In this document: positions 1-8,694 of the stretch, in pieces
Position numbering within the stretch: position 1 is the first letter of the stretch
Layout of the letters: every line of letters begins with the position of its first letter
Program-made: the position numbers and the translations under genes
Notes under the pieces: model-generated
What the model was told of the DNA's origin: nothing
The model's input: the letters and a program-made list of their open reading frames with translations, nothing else
Databases searched by the model: none
Virus record (IMG/VR): IMGVR_UViG_3300021182_000069
Span: 1-22,826 of that record
DNA from: a virus
Strand: one strand, 5' to 3'
DNA length: 22,826 bases

Positions 1-311
1 TCGACTACAACCAGTACAAGTACCTGATTGAGACTCGTGTTTCTGGCGCCCTGACGAAGCCGAAGTCTGCAATCGTTATCAAGCGCGTGTCTGGCACGTT
101 GGCCACTCCGACGGTTCCTACCTACAACCCGGGTACCCACACGATCACGATCCCGACTGTTGCTGGTGTTGTCTACACGGTTGACGACGAGCCCGTTCAG
201 GCTGGTCCTCTCGTCATCACGGAGACCACCGAGGTTGACGCTGTTCCGGACGATGGTTACCACTTCGCACACAACATCGACACCGACTGGACTTACACCT
301 ACCTGGCCTGA
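1..311 (+). CDS. Major capsid protein, C-terminal part (partial)
   Basis: The reading frame is open from base 3 to the TGA at 309-311 and has no start in the window, so this is the 3' end of a longer gene. The first 28 codons (DYNQYKYLIETRVSGAL, then TKPKSAIVIKR) have the look of the last strand of an HK97-fold major capsid protein, which usually ends with a 'TKPKA-hydrophobic' segment. About 70 residues follow that are not part of the fold: a beta-rich Ig/decoration-like domain with the motifs IPTVAGVVYTVDD, LVITETTEVDA and GYHF...DWTYTYL. The same domain ends the major tail protein at 957-1832. A head closure gene follows 18 bp downstream, as expected for a capsid gene. A valine start at 87 would give a free-standing domain, but the capsid-like residues in frame upstream argue against it. 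The capsid assignment rests on a short stretch and on gene order. Confidence 0.68.
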   Translation, partial: DYNQYKYLIETRVSGALTKPKSAIVIKRVSGTLATPTVPTYNPGTHTITIPTVAGVVYTVDDEPVQAGPLVITETTEVDAVPDDGYHFAHNIDTDWTYTYLA

Positions 312-329
312 TTCTAGGGGAGAACTGAA

Positions 330-671
330 ATGGCAAAGTTCTTCGGTAAAATCGGATTCGGCGAATCAGTGGAGAAAGCAGATGGGGTATGGGATGATGT
401 CATTGTCGAACGGGAATATTATGGCGATGTAATCAGAAATATCCGAAGGTTCCAAGAAGGACAGGAGGTCAACAGCGATCTTTCTGTCGGAAACTCCATT
501 AGTATTGTCGCTGACGAATATGCTAACGAACATTTCTTTGCCATTCGTTATATCAAGTGGGCGGGGGCTTTGTGGACTATTTCAGAAGTCGAAAAACAGA
601 GCCCTCGCCTACTCTTGAAGTTGGGTGGTGTTTACAATGGGCCAAAGGCTGGATCTCCAGGTTCTCCTTGA
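330..671 (+). CDS. Head closure / head-tail connector protein
   Basis: A 113-residue protein preceded by GGGGAGAA 6 bp before the ATG. It begins MAKFFGKIGFGESVE, then VWDDVIVEREYYGDV and SISIVADEYANEHFFAIRYIKW, and ends with LLLKLGGVYNG. This pattern matches the small siphophage head closure family (DUF7253 type), which joins the portal/adaptor to the tail end. Position between the major capsid and tail terminator genes agrees. Its 3' end overlaps the next gene by 35 bp, indicating coupled translation. The family name is from memory of its conserved motifs; the role is inferred from family and order. Confidence 0.72.
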   Translation: MAKFFGKIGFGESVEKADGVWDDVIVEREYYGDVIRNIRRFQEGQEVNSDLSVGNSISIVADEYANEHFFAIRYIKWAGALWTISEVEKQSPRLLLKLGGVYNGPKAGSPGSP

Positions 672-942
672 GAGACTTCTTGGTAATGGCCAAGTGTATT
701 TCCAACCTCCAGACAATGTGCAAATGAAGTATCCATGCATCGTTTATAATCGAGACTTTGCAGATACTCAGTTCGCTGGCAATAATCCATACAATTACGT
801 CAAACGATATCAGGTAACGGTTATTGATAGGGATCCGGACAGTGTGATTCCAGACAAAGTCGCTGCTCTTCCGATGTGCCTATTTAACAGGTTCTTCGTA
901 GCAAACAATCTTAATCACGATGTTTTCAACCTATACTTCTAG
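637..942 (+). CDS. Tail terminator protein
   Basis: About 101 residues from the ATG at 637 (a GTG at 625 would add four). It contains VYFQPPDNVQMKYPCIVY, RYQVTVIDRDPDS and NNLNHDVFNLYF, which are characteristic of small siphophage tail terminator/neck proteins that cap the tail tube and join it to the head. The start at 637 is preferred because it opens with MGQRLDLQVLLERLL, a usual N-terminal helix for this family. The gene overlaps the 3' end of the head closure gene and is followed 14 bp later by the major tail protein. The stop is TAG, so TAG acts as a stop codon in this phage. Confidence 0.75.
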   Translation: MGQRLDLQVLLERLLGNGQVYFQPPDNVQMKYPCIVYNRDFADTQFAGNNPYNYVKRYQVTVIDRDPDSVIPDKVAALPMCLFNRFFVANNLNHDVFNLYF

Positions 943-956
943 AAAGGAACCACACC

Positions 957-1832
957 ATGACGAAAGTTGCATGGGATCAGGTCGGTGATCGAACCTATGA
1001 AACTGGTGTAGATCGCGGAGTTCTGTTCATTCCGAGTGCTGGCGGAGTTTACGATACTGGTTTTGCATGGAACGGTCTTACGACTGTTACTGAGAAGCCT
1101 TCTGGTGCTGACGCAAACCCGCAGTATGCGGACAACATCAAGTATCTAAACCTCGTTGCTGCCGAAGAGTTTGGCGCGACCATCGAGGCTTTCACCTATC
1201 CGGCAGAGTTTGCACAGTGTGACGGGACAGCAGAACCTACTCCAGGGGTTACTGTTGGTCAACAGACTCGTAAGTCTTTCGGGTTGGCGTATCGTACATT
1301 GATGGGTAACGATGTCGATGGGACCGACTACGGTTATAAACTGCATCTGGTTTATGGTGCTCTCGCATCTCCTACCGAAAAGGCACACGGGACCGTCAAC
1401 GATAAGCCAGAAGCAATGGCTTTCAGTTGGGATGTCACTACTACTCCAGTTGACGTTCCTGGCTTCAAGCCAACCGCTGTTATGACAGTCGACTCGACCT
1501 TGGTTGATGGTGCAGGTTTGACTGCTCTTGAGAATGCTCTCTATGGTTCAGTTGGTGAAGAACCGCTTCTTCCGACTCCTGCGGAGGTTGTTGCATTCTT
1601 CAGTGGAGCAGTTGTTGAGGCCGTACCAACTCAGCCGACGTTCGTTCAAGGCACCAACACGATCGCGATTCCGACGATTGTTGGCGTGGTCTACACAATC
1701 AATGGTGTCTCTGTAAGTGGCGCTGTTGTTATTACCGAGGACACTATTGTAACTGCTCACCCGGTTTCCGGTTACAAGTTCCCGGCTGTGACAGACAACG
1801 ACTGGCTTTACCCATTCGTGGATACTCACTAA
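957..1832 (+). CDS. Major tail (tube) protein with C-terminal Ig-like domain
   Basis: A 291-residue protein with a strong ribosome-binding site (AGAAAGGA) before the ATG. The body (MTKVAWDQVGDRTYETGVDRG, ... GFAWNGLTTVTEKPSGADA, ... YADNIKYLNL, ... TRKSFGLAYRTLMGND) is typical of siphophage tail tube subunits, which polymerise around the tape measure. The last 70 residues or so (from about 222) form a separate beta-rich domain: IPTIVGVVYTINGVSVSG, VVITEDTIVTAHP, GYKF and DWLYPF. This is clearly homologous to the end of the capsid protein at 1-311. Such domains usually face outward and are dispensable for assembly. Neighbours (tail terminator upstream, chaperone downstream) support the call. 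Confidence 0.85.
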   Translation: MTKVAWDQVGDRTYETGVDRGVLFIPSAGGVYDTGFAWNGLTTVTEKPSGADANPQYADNIKYLNLVAAEEFGATIEAFTYPAEFAQCDGTAEPTPGVTVGQQTRKSFGLAYRTLMGNDVDGTDYGYKLHLVYGALASPTEKAHGTVNDKPEAMAFSWDVTTTPVDVPGFKPTAVMTVDSTLVDGAGLTALENALYGSVGEEPLLPTPAEVVAFFSGAVVEAVPTQPTFVQGTNTIAIPTIVGVVYTINGVSVSGAVVITEDTIVTAHPVSGYKFPAVTDNDWLYPFVDTH

Positions 1833-1850
1833 TAGGAAGGGGGCTGGAGA

Positions 1851-2393
1851 GTGCTCACAATAAAAGTTCCGATGACCGAAGGATTCGACGAAGAAGCACA
1901 AGAGTTTGTAACTTCTGAAGAGTTTACTTTGGAGTTGGAGCACTCTCTGGTTTCCCTCTCAAAATGGGAGTCATTCTTCGAGAAACCGTTTCTTAGTTCT
2001 GAGGATAAGACAACCGAAGAGACCTTGTGGTATGTCCAAGCGATGGCGTTAACCCCAAACGTTTCGTTTGAAGTTTTCGGTAGACTTTCTCAAGAAAATT
2101 ACAAAGACATAAACGATTACATCAATGCTAAGATGACTGCTACTTGGTTTAACGAAAGAGAGTCCAAAGGTCCTAATTGTGAGATCATCACAGCAGAGAT
2201 TATTTACTACTGGATGGTAGCACTCACGATACCGTTTGAATGTCAGTATTGGCATCTGAATCGTCTTCTAACTTTGGTAAAAGTGTGCAACCAAAAGAAT
2301 TCTCCTCCAAAGAAGATGAGCATGCGCGAACTTGCACAAAGAAATCGTGCTCTAAATGAACAACGAAGAGCGCAACTACACACTTCCGGTTAA
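1851..2393 (+). CDS. Tail assembly chaperone
   Basis: 180 residues, GTG start preceded by AGGAAGGGGG about 8 bp upstream. The sequence has the family signature: [65 protein letters not shown] and a basic tail with [20 protein letters not shown]. This is a widespread tail assembly chaperone family located between the major tail protein and the tape measure. It is thought to coat the hydrophobic tape measure during assembly. Many phages make a longer product by programmed frameshift here. I see no clear slippery heptamer at the 3' end and the next gene has its own ribosome-binding site, so I do not propose a frameshift. Confidence 0.8.
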   Translation: MLTIKVPMTEGFDEEAQEFVTSEEFTLELEHSLVSLSKWESFFEKPFLSSEDKTTEETLWYVQAMALTPNVSFEVFGRLSQENYKDINDYINAKMTATWFNERESKGPNCEIITAEIIYYWMVALTIPFECQYWHLNRLLTLVKVCNQKNSPPKKMSMRELAQRNRALNEQRRAQLHTSG

Positions 2394-2412
2394 TCTTTTG
2401 AAAGGAGTCGGT

Positions 2413-2790
2413 ATGTTTACGTTCGAATCTACAGGCTCCTTCAAGAAGACAGACTCTTTCTTGAAATCCATGTTCAAACTGGATATTAATAGGGTACTGA
2501 ATAACTGTGGTCAAGAAGGCGTATCAGCATTGTCATACGCTGCACCATATGACAGTGGGTTGGTATCAAGATCGTGGGGGTATAAGATTTCTCGGTCGAG
2601 GTCTGGAATTTCTATAACTTGGACGAACTCCGATACTGAGAATGGATTTCCGGTGGCAGTAATGCTTCAGTATGGTTATGGAACTGGAGGGGGTGGGTAT
2701 GTTCAAGGACGTGACTATATCAACCCCGCTATCAAACCCATATTCGACAAGATCTCTAACACTGTATGGAAGGTGGTGACCTCCGCATGA
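2413..2790 (+). CDS. HK97 gp10-like tail completion protein
   Basis: 125 residues from the ATG at 2413, which has a good ribosome-binding site (GAAAGGAG, 5 bp spacing). An in-frame ATG at 2356 lies inside the chaperone gene and lacks such a site. Motifs PYDSGLVSRSWGYKI, WTNSDTENGFPVAVML, QYGYGTGGGGYVQGRDYINP and IFDKISNTVWKVV match HK97 gp10-like neck/tail-completion proteins. In many phages such a gene sits before the tail terminator; here it lies between the chaperone and the tape measure. Its stop overlaps the tape measure start (ATGA at 2787), so the two are probably translationally coupled. Confidence 0.68.
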   Translation: MFTFESTGSFKKTDSFLKSMFKLDINRVLNNCGQEGVSALSYAAPYDSGLVSRSWGYKISRSRSGISITWTNSDTENGFPVAVMLQYGYGTGGGGYVQGRDYINPAIKPIFDKISNTVWKVVTSA

Positions 2791-5700
2791 GCACTATTGA
2801 AGAGCGCGTTGTTTCTATGAAGTTCAACAATGCTCAGTTTCAACAAGGTATCCAGTCAACTCTTGGCTCATTGGATAAGTTGAAGACGAGTCTTAGTTCT
2901 GGGGGAGCCACCAAAGCTCTTGATGGCATCGCATCGTCTGCGAAAAACATCTCTCTTGATGGTGTCTCATCTGCTGTAGACAAACTATCGGAAAAATTTG
3001 GTGCACTTTCTGTTGTTGGCATTACAGCACTTTCGACTATTGCAAACAAAGCAGTAAACGCAGGCATGACTATGGTTAAGTCTCTTACTATTGGACCGAT
3101 TGGTAAAGGGTTCGGTGAGTATGAGGCTGGTCTTACGGCTTTTCAGACAATTGTTGCTAACACCAAAACGGCTGGTGCTACAATTAAAGATGTAAATAAC
3201 ACGCTTGCCGATTTGAACGTCTATGCTAACAAAACTATTTATAGTTTCGGTGATATGACCACGGCGATTGGTTTGTTTACGGCTCAGGGTGTTAAACTTG
3301 GAGATTCTGTTACAGGGATTAAAGGTATTTACAACCTTGTGTCACTTACTGGCGGTGACGCAAATAAAGCGAACTCTGCAATTTATCAACTTTCTCAAGC
3401 AATTGCTAGTGGGTCTGTTAAGGCTCAGGACTGGATTTCTGTGGTTACCGCTGGTATTGGTGGTACGGATTTCCAGAATCAACTTAAACAAACAGCACGT
3501 GTTCATGGAATTCAAGTTGATAAAATGATTAAGAAGGAAGGGAGTTTTAAGGACTCTCTTACGGATGGCTGGTTGACATCGAAAGTTCTTCTTGAGACAT
3601 TGTCGCAATACACCGGAGACATGTCAGCTAGTCAACTTAAGTCTATGGGTTATACGCAACAACAGATTAAGCAGATTCAGGAACTTGGTGCCACTGCTAA
3701 TAACTCAGCCACAAATGTAAAGTCATTTACTCAGTTGATGGACACACTAACCTCAAACGTTGTTACGTCATGGGCTTCGAGTTTCAAATTAGTCATTGGT
3801 AACCTTGACCAAGCTTCTGTATTGTGGACCGCTGTTGGAAATCAAATCGGCGGCATGATGCAGAAATCATACGATGCACGAAACAAATTGCTTCTCACAT
3901 GGAACAAAGGCGGGGGTCGTTCCACTCTTCTTCAAGGAATAGCGCTTTCGTTTCAGGCATTGATGTCTGTCATTAAACCGATTCAAGAAGCATTCCGTGA
4001 AATATTCCCAGCAACAACTGGCAAGCAACTTGTAGACATAACCGTTGTGTTCAGGGATTTCGTAGCAAAACTCATACTTACAAAAGATGAGGCCGCTAAT
4101 CTTAAGACCACGTTTAAAGGAATCTTCTCGATTTTTTCTATTGTCTTTGCACTAGTTAAGGGTATGATTTCAACCTTCTTCAACATGTTTAGTATTGTTC
4201 AAGGTGGTACTGGTGGATTCCTAGCACTCACTGCAGTAGTTGGTGCATTCATCAGTAAGATCAATGATCTTGTGGTTAAAACTGGCGCGATAAAGGCGTT
4301 CTTCGATGGTATGAACAAGGCGAAGCAGAATGTCCTTGGTCCTTTGGTTAAGTTTATTAGTATGCTTGCCATCGCGTTCGCTTCTTTGTTCCAAGGGGAC
4401 ACCTCTGGGTTTGTCACCAAAATGGGAGTAGCTTTCTCAGGTCTTATTGCTGTGTTCAACGGTGTTCGGGCAAACATTCTAAACATGCTTGGTAATATCT
4501 CAAAGGTTACAGGGGCTGTAGGTAAATTCCTTTCAAGTCTTGGGCTAAAGGCTTTGGCACCAGTTATTACTGCGTTTAACAGTGTTTCTGCTATGGTTAA
4601 GAAACTTCAAGGTCAACTGAGTTTCAAAATTGATTTTACAGGTATGTTCAAGGGTCTATCCAGTGGAGTAGCGACTGGAGCAAGCGGAACACTCTCTATC
4701 TTTAGTGACGTAGGTAAGAAACTTCAGAGTGTTTGGGATGGTGTCACTAACGCATTCTCTAAGGTTGGAAACGTTCTAGGAAAGATTCTGCATCCTATCA
4801 ATCAGGTCTTCTCGGCTATTGGTGATAAACTAACCGAGTACATCAAAGGATTGAACATGCAGGATGCTGTGGCTTTACTTAATACAGGTTTCTTCATTGC
4901 TATGTATGCAGCACTTCGTAAGTTTCTTAGTAACATGGGCGGTCTTATTAAGTCCGTTAGTGGAACCTTTAACGCGTTGACGAGTTCTCTAAAGACTATG
5001 CAGCAAAGTGTTAAGGCGAAGATTATTCTTGAGATTGCTGCTTCCGTTGGTGTTCTAGTGGCAGCACTTTATGTGCTTTCAACACTCGATCCGAAGCGGC
5101 TTGGGGCTGGTCTTGCTGGCATCGCTGCATTGATGATTATGATTACTGCAACTATGAAGTCAATGCTCACGATGACAAAACAGGGAGAAGGGGATAGTTG
5201 GAAAACAACTGGTAAGGCTGGCGCTAATCTTATGCTTGCTGGTGGCGCACTTATCCTGATGTCAACAGCAATTCTTATTCTAGCAAGCGCTGTTAAGAAA
5301 CTTGGTAGTCTTAGTCCAGTACAATTGGCTCAGGGTCTTGCTAGTGTTGGTACTATTCTTGCTTCGTTAAGTCTTTTTACAAAGATGGCGGAAGCAAATA
5401 AGGGAGGTATGGCTCAAAGTGGCGGCCTTATTCTTCTTGCTATAGCTATTAGGATTCTATCGAGTTCTGTAATTACTCTTGGACAGACTGATACAGGAGT
5501 GCTTATTAAGGGAATTCTAGCTCTTGGTGTCGTACTTACTCTTTTGACTGGGATGGTTAAACTTGTCAATGGTACTATAGGAATGGTTCAGGCAGCCGCA
5601 GGTATTCTTATTCTAAGTTTCGCTCTTATGTCTCTTTCGATCGCAATTAGAATATATGCGGCGATGGATTATGGTGTGATGACTAAAGGTCTTCTCCTTA

Positions 5701-7430
5701 TGATTGCGACACTTGGAACCATCGGGTTGGCTATGAGAACATTTCCACCGAATATGCCTGCCACTGCGGCCGGTCTACTTATAGTTTCAGGCGCATTGCT
5801 TGTCATTTCTGGTGTGTTGAAAATTCTAGGAGCCATGTCGGTTGCTGAGATTGCTAAGAGTATCATAACTTTGGGGTTGGCTCTTGGGATTATAGCCATT
5901 GCTGTAAATGCGATGACAGGTGCTATGGCTGGAGCAGCCGCCTTAGTTGTTGTAGCATTTGCGTTAACTGGGTTTGCTGTTGTCCTGAAAATCCTAGGCT
6001 CGTTATCCTGGGAATCAATCGCTAAGGGACTTGTGGCTATTTCAGCCGTTTTCTTAATTCTTGGTGTTGCTGGTTTACTTATTGGACCAGTGGTTCCTAT
6101 TCTATTTGCCCTTGGTATAACAATGATGCTATTGGGCACAGCAATGTTAGTAGCTGGTGCAGGATTTGCGCTCTTTGCTGTTGGATTTGCAATGTTTGCG
6201 ACAATTGGAACAGCAGGATTTGCGGTTCTTATGGCAGGTTTTACGAGTCTTCTCGGTTTGATCCCATTGTTTGCACAGCAAATTGGTCTCGGTATGCTTG
6301 CATTCGCGAAAGTTATTGGCGGAGCCGGACCTACGCTTGTTACTGCTTTAACAACAATACTCCTGTCCCTTCTTACAGCGCTTAACAACATTATTCCCCC
6401 ATTGGTTTACACTATGGGTGTATTGGTTATATCTCTGGTTACAAAACTTGTTCAGTTGATACCGTTTCTTGCGGCTGCTGGTCTTCAAATGATTATCGGG
6501 CTTATGACGGCATTGAATAGTCGTGTAGGTGACATAACGGCTGTGGGAATCAGCATCATTACGAATTTCCTGAATGCTCTTGCTACTGGTGTTCCGAAAC
6601 TTGTCGCTGCTGCTGTAAATCTTCTTGTTGCGTTTGTTAATAGCATTGGTTCTCCTGCAAATATTAAGAAGATTCTAGATTCAGCAGTTGGTTTCGTTCT
6701 TAACTTTGTCAATGGACTTTCGAAGGCGATTGATGATCACGCTGCTGAAATTGGTACGGCTGCAGGAAAGTTGGCTGTAGCAGTTGGTGCAGGTCTTGTA
6801 CATGGACTTGGCGCTGCAATTCGAGAGGTAGCAAAGCATGCAGGACTTATTGGTGGGGCTATTCTTAACAAACTTGCCGATGTTCTTGGAGCGAAATCTC
6901 CATCAAAGGAAGCGTACAAATTTGGTATGTATACAGGGCAAGGACTTGCTAATGGTCTAAAAGCATATTCGGGTCTTGCGTCGACAGCAGCGGAGGGTGT
7001 TGGTAGTAATGCTATTGATGCAATGCGAAAGTCGATATCCGGAGTTTCTGATCTCATTACCGAGCCTATGGATATGCAACCAACCATCACTCCAGTGTTG
7101 GATTTGACAAAGGTCCAGAAAGATGCTGGCCTAATTAGCACGTTGTTGCCTTCTCAAAAGATTTCAGTTGGTTCAGCGTATTCTGCAGCATCGTCTCTTG
7201 CGACTCCAACAACATCTACACAAATGCTCAACAATAACATTAAAGCACTTGCTTCGTTGGTGAACACAAAACCCGCCGATGACAAAAAAACTGCTCCTCG
7301 TCCAGTGGAGTTCCACATCGGTACCATTCAGGATGGAGACAGTCTTCTTCGTCGAGCAAGGGCGAACGATCGAATGTTGTCATTGGCTGAAGGCGGAGAC
7401 TCTCCTCAGATGGTTGGAGTAGGGATATGA
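2787..7430 (+). CDS. Tape measure protein
   Basis: 1547 residues from the ATG at 2787, which overlaps the upstream TGA (ATGA) and has AGGTGGTGA upstream; an ATG at 2766 is in frame but lacks a good site. Domains: a helical N-terminal part with a tape-measure-like segment (GLTAFQTIVANTKTAGAT, ITGIKGIYNL region, residues 110-330), a long hydrophobic centre at residues 740-1285 with many potential membrane helices, and a C-terminal motif near residue 1370 (LGAKSPSKEAYKFGMYTGQG) typical of tape measures. The hydrophobic part includes six diverged repeats of about 57 residues around a 'LxxLSxxxLxxGL' core. The protein sets tail length; using about 1.5 angstroms per residue, a tail of roughly 230 nm is expected (inference). 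The next gene overlaps by 4 bp. Confidence 0.93.
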   Translation: MSTIEERVVSMKFNNAQFQQGIQSTLGSLDKLKTSLSSGGATKALDGIASSAKNISLDGVSSAVDKLSEKFGALSVVGITALSTIANKAVNAGMTMVKSLTIGPIGKGFGEYEAGLTAFQTIVANTKTAGATIKDVNNTLADLNVYANKTIYSFGDMTTAIGLFTAQGVKLGDSVTGIKGIYNLVSLTGGDANKANSAIYQLSQAIASGSVKAQDWISVVTAGIGGTDFQNQLKQTARVHGIQVDKMIKKEGSFKDSLTDGWLTSKVLLETLSQYTGDMSASQLKSMGYTQQQIKQIQELGATANNSATNVKSFTQLMDTLTSNVVTSWASSFKLVIGNLDQASVLWTAVGNQIGGMMQKSYDARNKLLLTWNKGGGRSTLLQGIALSFQALMSVIKPIQEAFREIFPATTGKQLVDITVVFRDFVAKLILTKDEAANLKTTFKGIFSIFSIVFALVKGMISTFFNMFSIVQGGTGGFLALTAVVGAFISKINDLVVKTGAIKAFFDGMNKAKQNVLGPLVKFISMLAIAFASLFQGDTSGFVTKMGVAFSGLIAVFNGVRANILNMLGNISKVTGAVGKFLSSLGLKALAPVITAFNSVSAMVKKLQGQLSFKIDFTGMFKGLSSGVATGASGTLSIFSDVGKKLQSVWDGVTNAFSKVGNVLGKILHPINQVFSAIGDKLTEYIKGLNMQDAVALLNTGFFIAMYAALRKFLSNMGGLIKSVSGTFNALTSSLKTMQQSVKAKIILEIAASVGVLVAALYVLSTLDPKRLGAGLAGIAALMIMITATMKSMLTMTKQGEGDSWKTTGKAGANLMLAGGALILMSTAILILASAVKKLGSLSPVQLAQGLASVGTILASLSLFTKMAEANKGGMAQSGGLILLAIAIRILSSSVITLGQTDTGVLIKGILALGVVLTLLTGMVKLVNGTIGMVQAAAGILILSFALMSLSIAIRIYAAMDYGVMTKGLLLMIATLGTIGLAMRTFPPNMPATAAGLLIVSGALLVISGVLKILGAMSVAEIAKSIITLGLALGIIAIAVNAMTGAMAGAAALVVVAFALTGFAVVLKILGSLSWESIAKGLVAISAVFLILGVAGLLIGPVVPILFALGITMMLLGTAMLVAGAGFALFAVGFAMFATIGTAGFAVLMAGFTSLLGLIPLFAQQIGLGMLAFAKVIGGAGPTLVTALTTILLSLLTALNNIIPPLVYTMGVLVISLVTKLVQLIPFLAAAGLQMIIGLMTALNSRVGDITAVGISIITNFLNALATGVPKLVAAAVNLLVAFVNSIGSPANIKKILDSAVGFVLNFVNGLSKAIDDHAAEIGTAAGKLAVAVGAGLVHGLGAAIREVAKHAGLIGGAILNKLADVLGAKSPSKEAYKFGMYTGQGLANGLKAYSGLASTAAEGVGSNAIDAMRKSISGVSDLITEPMDMQPTITPVLDLTKVQKDAGLISTLLPSQKISVGSAYSAASSLATPTTSTQMLNNNIKALASLVNTKPADDKKTAPRPVEFHIGTIQDGDSLLRRARANDRMLSLAEGGDSPQMVGVGI

Positions 7431-7864
7431 CCAGATCAGTCGTTGTGACGAGAAAAGAACTAGGCCTGCCCGATCTTCAGTTGGAGCAGAAGAACAAGTA
7501 CTATATTCCAGACGGAACATTTAGTGCGGGTGAGACTGGGCATCGACGAGTTACATCTGATAGTCCAATGGTTAAAGGACGTTATCCATCCAGTGTGGTT
7601 GAGTCCGAGCGTGTTGCAAACATTGGGGTACATGTCATATCTACCGAGGCAAATCTTCAAGCCGACTCCCAAGTAGTTATTGATGCAATGAGCCAATTTC
7701 GATATTTATTATCTTGGCAGTGGGATGGGTTGAGTGGTGTTTGGCAGTGTGAGGCTGCCGATTGGGCTGTAGGTCAAGCCGGAGTTCTTGATCAACGTTT
7801 TCTAGAACTACACACTCAGATTATTTATTTCACTGTTACGCACAATAGGATAAGTGGGTTCTGA
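7427..7864 (+). CDS. Minor tail protein (possible distal tail / adsorption component)
   Basis: 145 residues; the start overlaps the tape measure stop (ATGA) and is preceded by GGAGTAGG. I do not recognise a specific family. It opens with a beta-like segment (TRSVVVTRKELGLPDLQLEQ), has an aromatic-rich middle (FRYLLSWQWDGLSGVWQCEAADW) and no membrane helix. A gene directly after the tape measure usually encodes a distal tail or baseplate component, so a tail-tip structural role is inferred from position only. Confidence 0.6.
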   Translation: MTRSVVVTRKELGLPDLQLEQKNKYYIPDGTFSAGETGHRRVTSDSPMVKGRYPSSVVESERVANIGVHVISTEANLQADSQVVIDAMSQFRYLLSWQWDGLSGVWQCEAADWAVGQAGVLDQRFLELHTQIIYFTVTHNRISGF

Positions 7865-7865
7865 T

Positions 7866-8279
7866 ATGGCTAATGGACACATCAGTGATATATTTGCTGA
7901 TAATATTCTAGCAGGAGTCTTTACCGCAAATTGGAATTTGCCACAGGGATGTAATGTAGGACTTACACTTGAACTACCATCTGACGTTAATGGGACTGGA
8001 ATAGTTGTTCCAGATGCTCCCGAATATGGTCCGGTATGGATGCCATTTGATGATTACTCTACATGGGCATCTATGGGGGCTGGTTCTCGATCAATAGAGT
8101 CAGCAATTGACGTTGTATTTGAACCAGCAACTGTTGACTGGGGTCAGATTCTAGGATACACACTTCACGATTCATATGGGGTGTATCTTGGTTACGGGAT
8201 AACCAATCCATATTTGATAAAAACTGGCATGACCGCACGACTACCTGCTGGACTCATTGTCATAACAATGCCTATCTAG
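7866..8279 (+). CDS. Small tail fibre-like structural protein
   Basis: 137 residues from the ATG at 7866, one base after the upstream stop; a GTG at 7854 in frame would add four residues. It has the order ISDIFADNILAG...NVGLTLELPSDVNGTG, WMPFDDYSTWASMGAGSR, VVFEPATVDWGQILGYTLHD and a C-terminal TMPI. This order (hydrophobic strand, 'GL.. T.P..G', 'W..A', 'F.PAT.DWG.I.G..L.D') recurs in small phage tail fibre/decoration proteins. The next gene appears to belong to a similar beta-rich class. Function in virion surface or receptor contact is inferred. Confidence 0.6.
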   Translation: MANGHISDIFADNILAGVFTANWNLPQGCNVGLTLELPSDVNGTGIVVPDAPEYGPVWMPFDDYSTWASMGAGSRSIESAIDVVFEPATVDWGQILGYTLHDSYGVYLGYGITNPYLIKTGMTARLPAGLIVITMPI

Positions 8280-8292
8280 GAGAGGAACCACA

Positions 8293-8691
8293 ATGGCAAC
8301 TTTGATATCTGATGCAGATCGTAACTTTATTGCTGATCAGGAGGCATCTCGTATTCAGTTTCTGTCTCTGCATACAGATACCCCAGGCATTGACGGATCA
8401 AACGAAGCGACTGGTGGAACACCGCCATATATTCGATTGGCAGTTACATTCACCGCAGGCGGTGTCGAAGGCATTCTTGGTGCTGTCAAACAACCTGCCA
8501 CTGTCGGAGTTGCATGGAGCAGTGAAGTAGTGTTTGATGCTCCGGCTGGATCATATTCATACTGGGGTGGATGGGATTCAGAGTCGGATGGTGTATATCG
8601 AATGGGACACCAACTTGAACAGACGGAAGAAGCCGTTGGTCAGACTGAGATCACTGTGAGTTGTGGCATCGGTCAAGTGTCTGGGGGTTAA
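8293..8691 (+). CDS. Tail fibre-like protein (gp80-type)
   Basis: 132 residues with a clear ribosome-binding site (GGAGAGGAACC) before ATG. The segment FLSLHTDTPGIDGSNEATGG, then YIRLAVTF, VVFDAPAGSYSYWGGWDSES is the signature of small fibre-like proteins found after the tape measure in actinobacteriophages (mycobacteriophage gp80 type). All-beta character, no membrane helix. It is 3 bp from the beta-propeller gene and shares an operon with it. Exact position in the virion is unknown. Confidence 0.65.
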   Translation: MATLISDADRNFIADQEASRIQFLSLHTDTPGIDGSNEATGGTPPYIRLAVTFTAGGVEGILGAVKQPATVGVAWSSEVVFDAPAGSYSYWGGWDSESDGVYRMGHQLEQTEEAVGQTEITVSCGIGQVSGG

Positions 8692-8694
8692 CTC

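Noticed and set aside
2340-2420. Programmed frameshift from the chaperone gene into the next frame
   Set aside because: No clear slippery heptamer, and the next gene has its own ribosome-binding site and a different family (HK97 gp10-like).
5669-6391. A 240-residue open frame on the minus strand within the tape measure gene
   Set aside because: It lies opposite strongly supported coding sequence, is rich in Ala/Pro/Ile as expected of a reversed hydrophobic gene, and has no ribosome-binding site.
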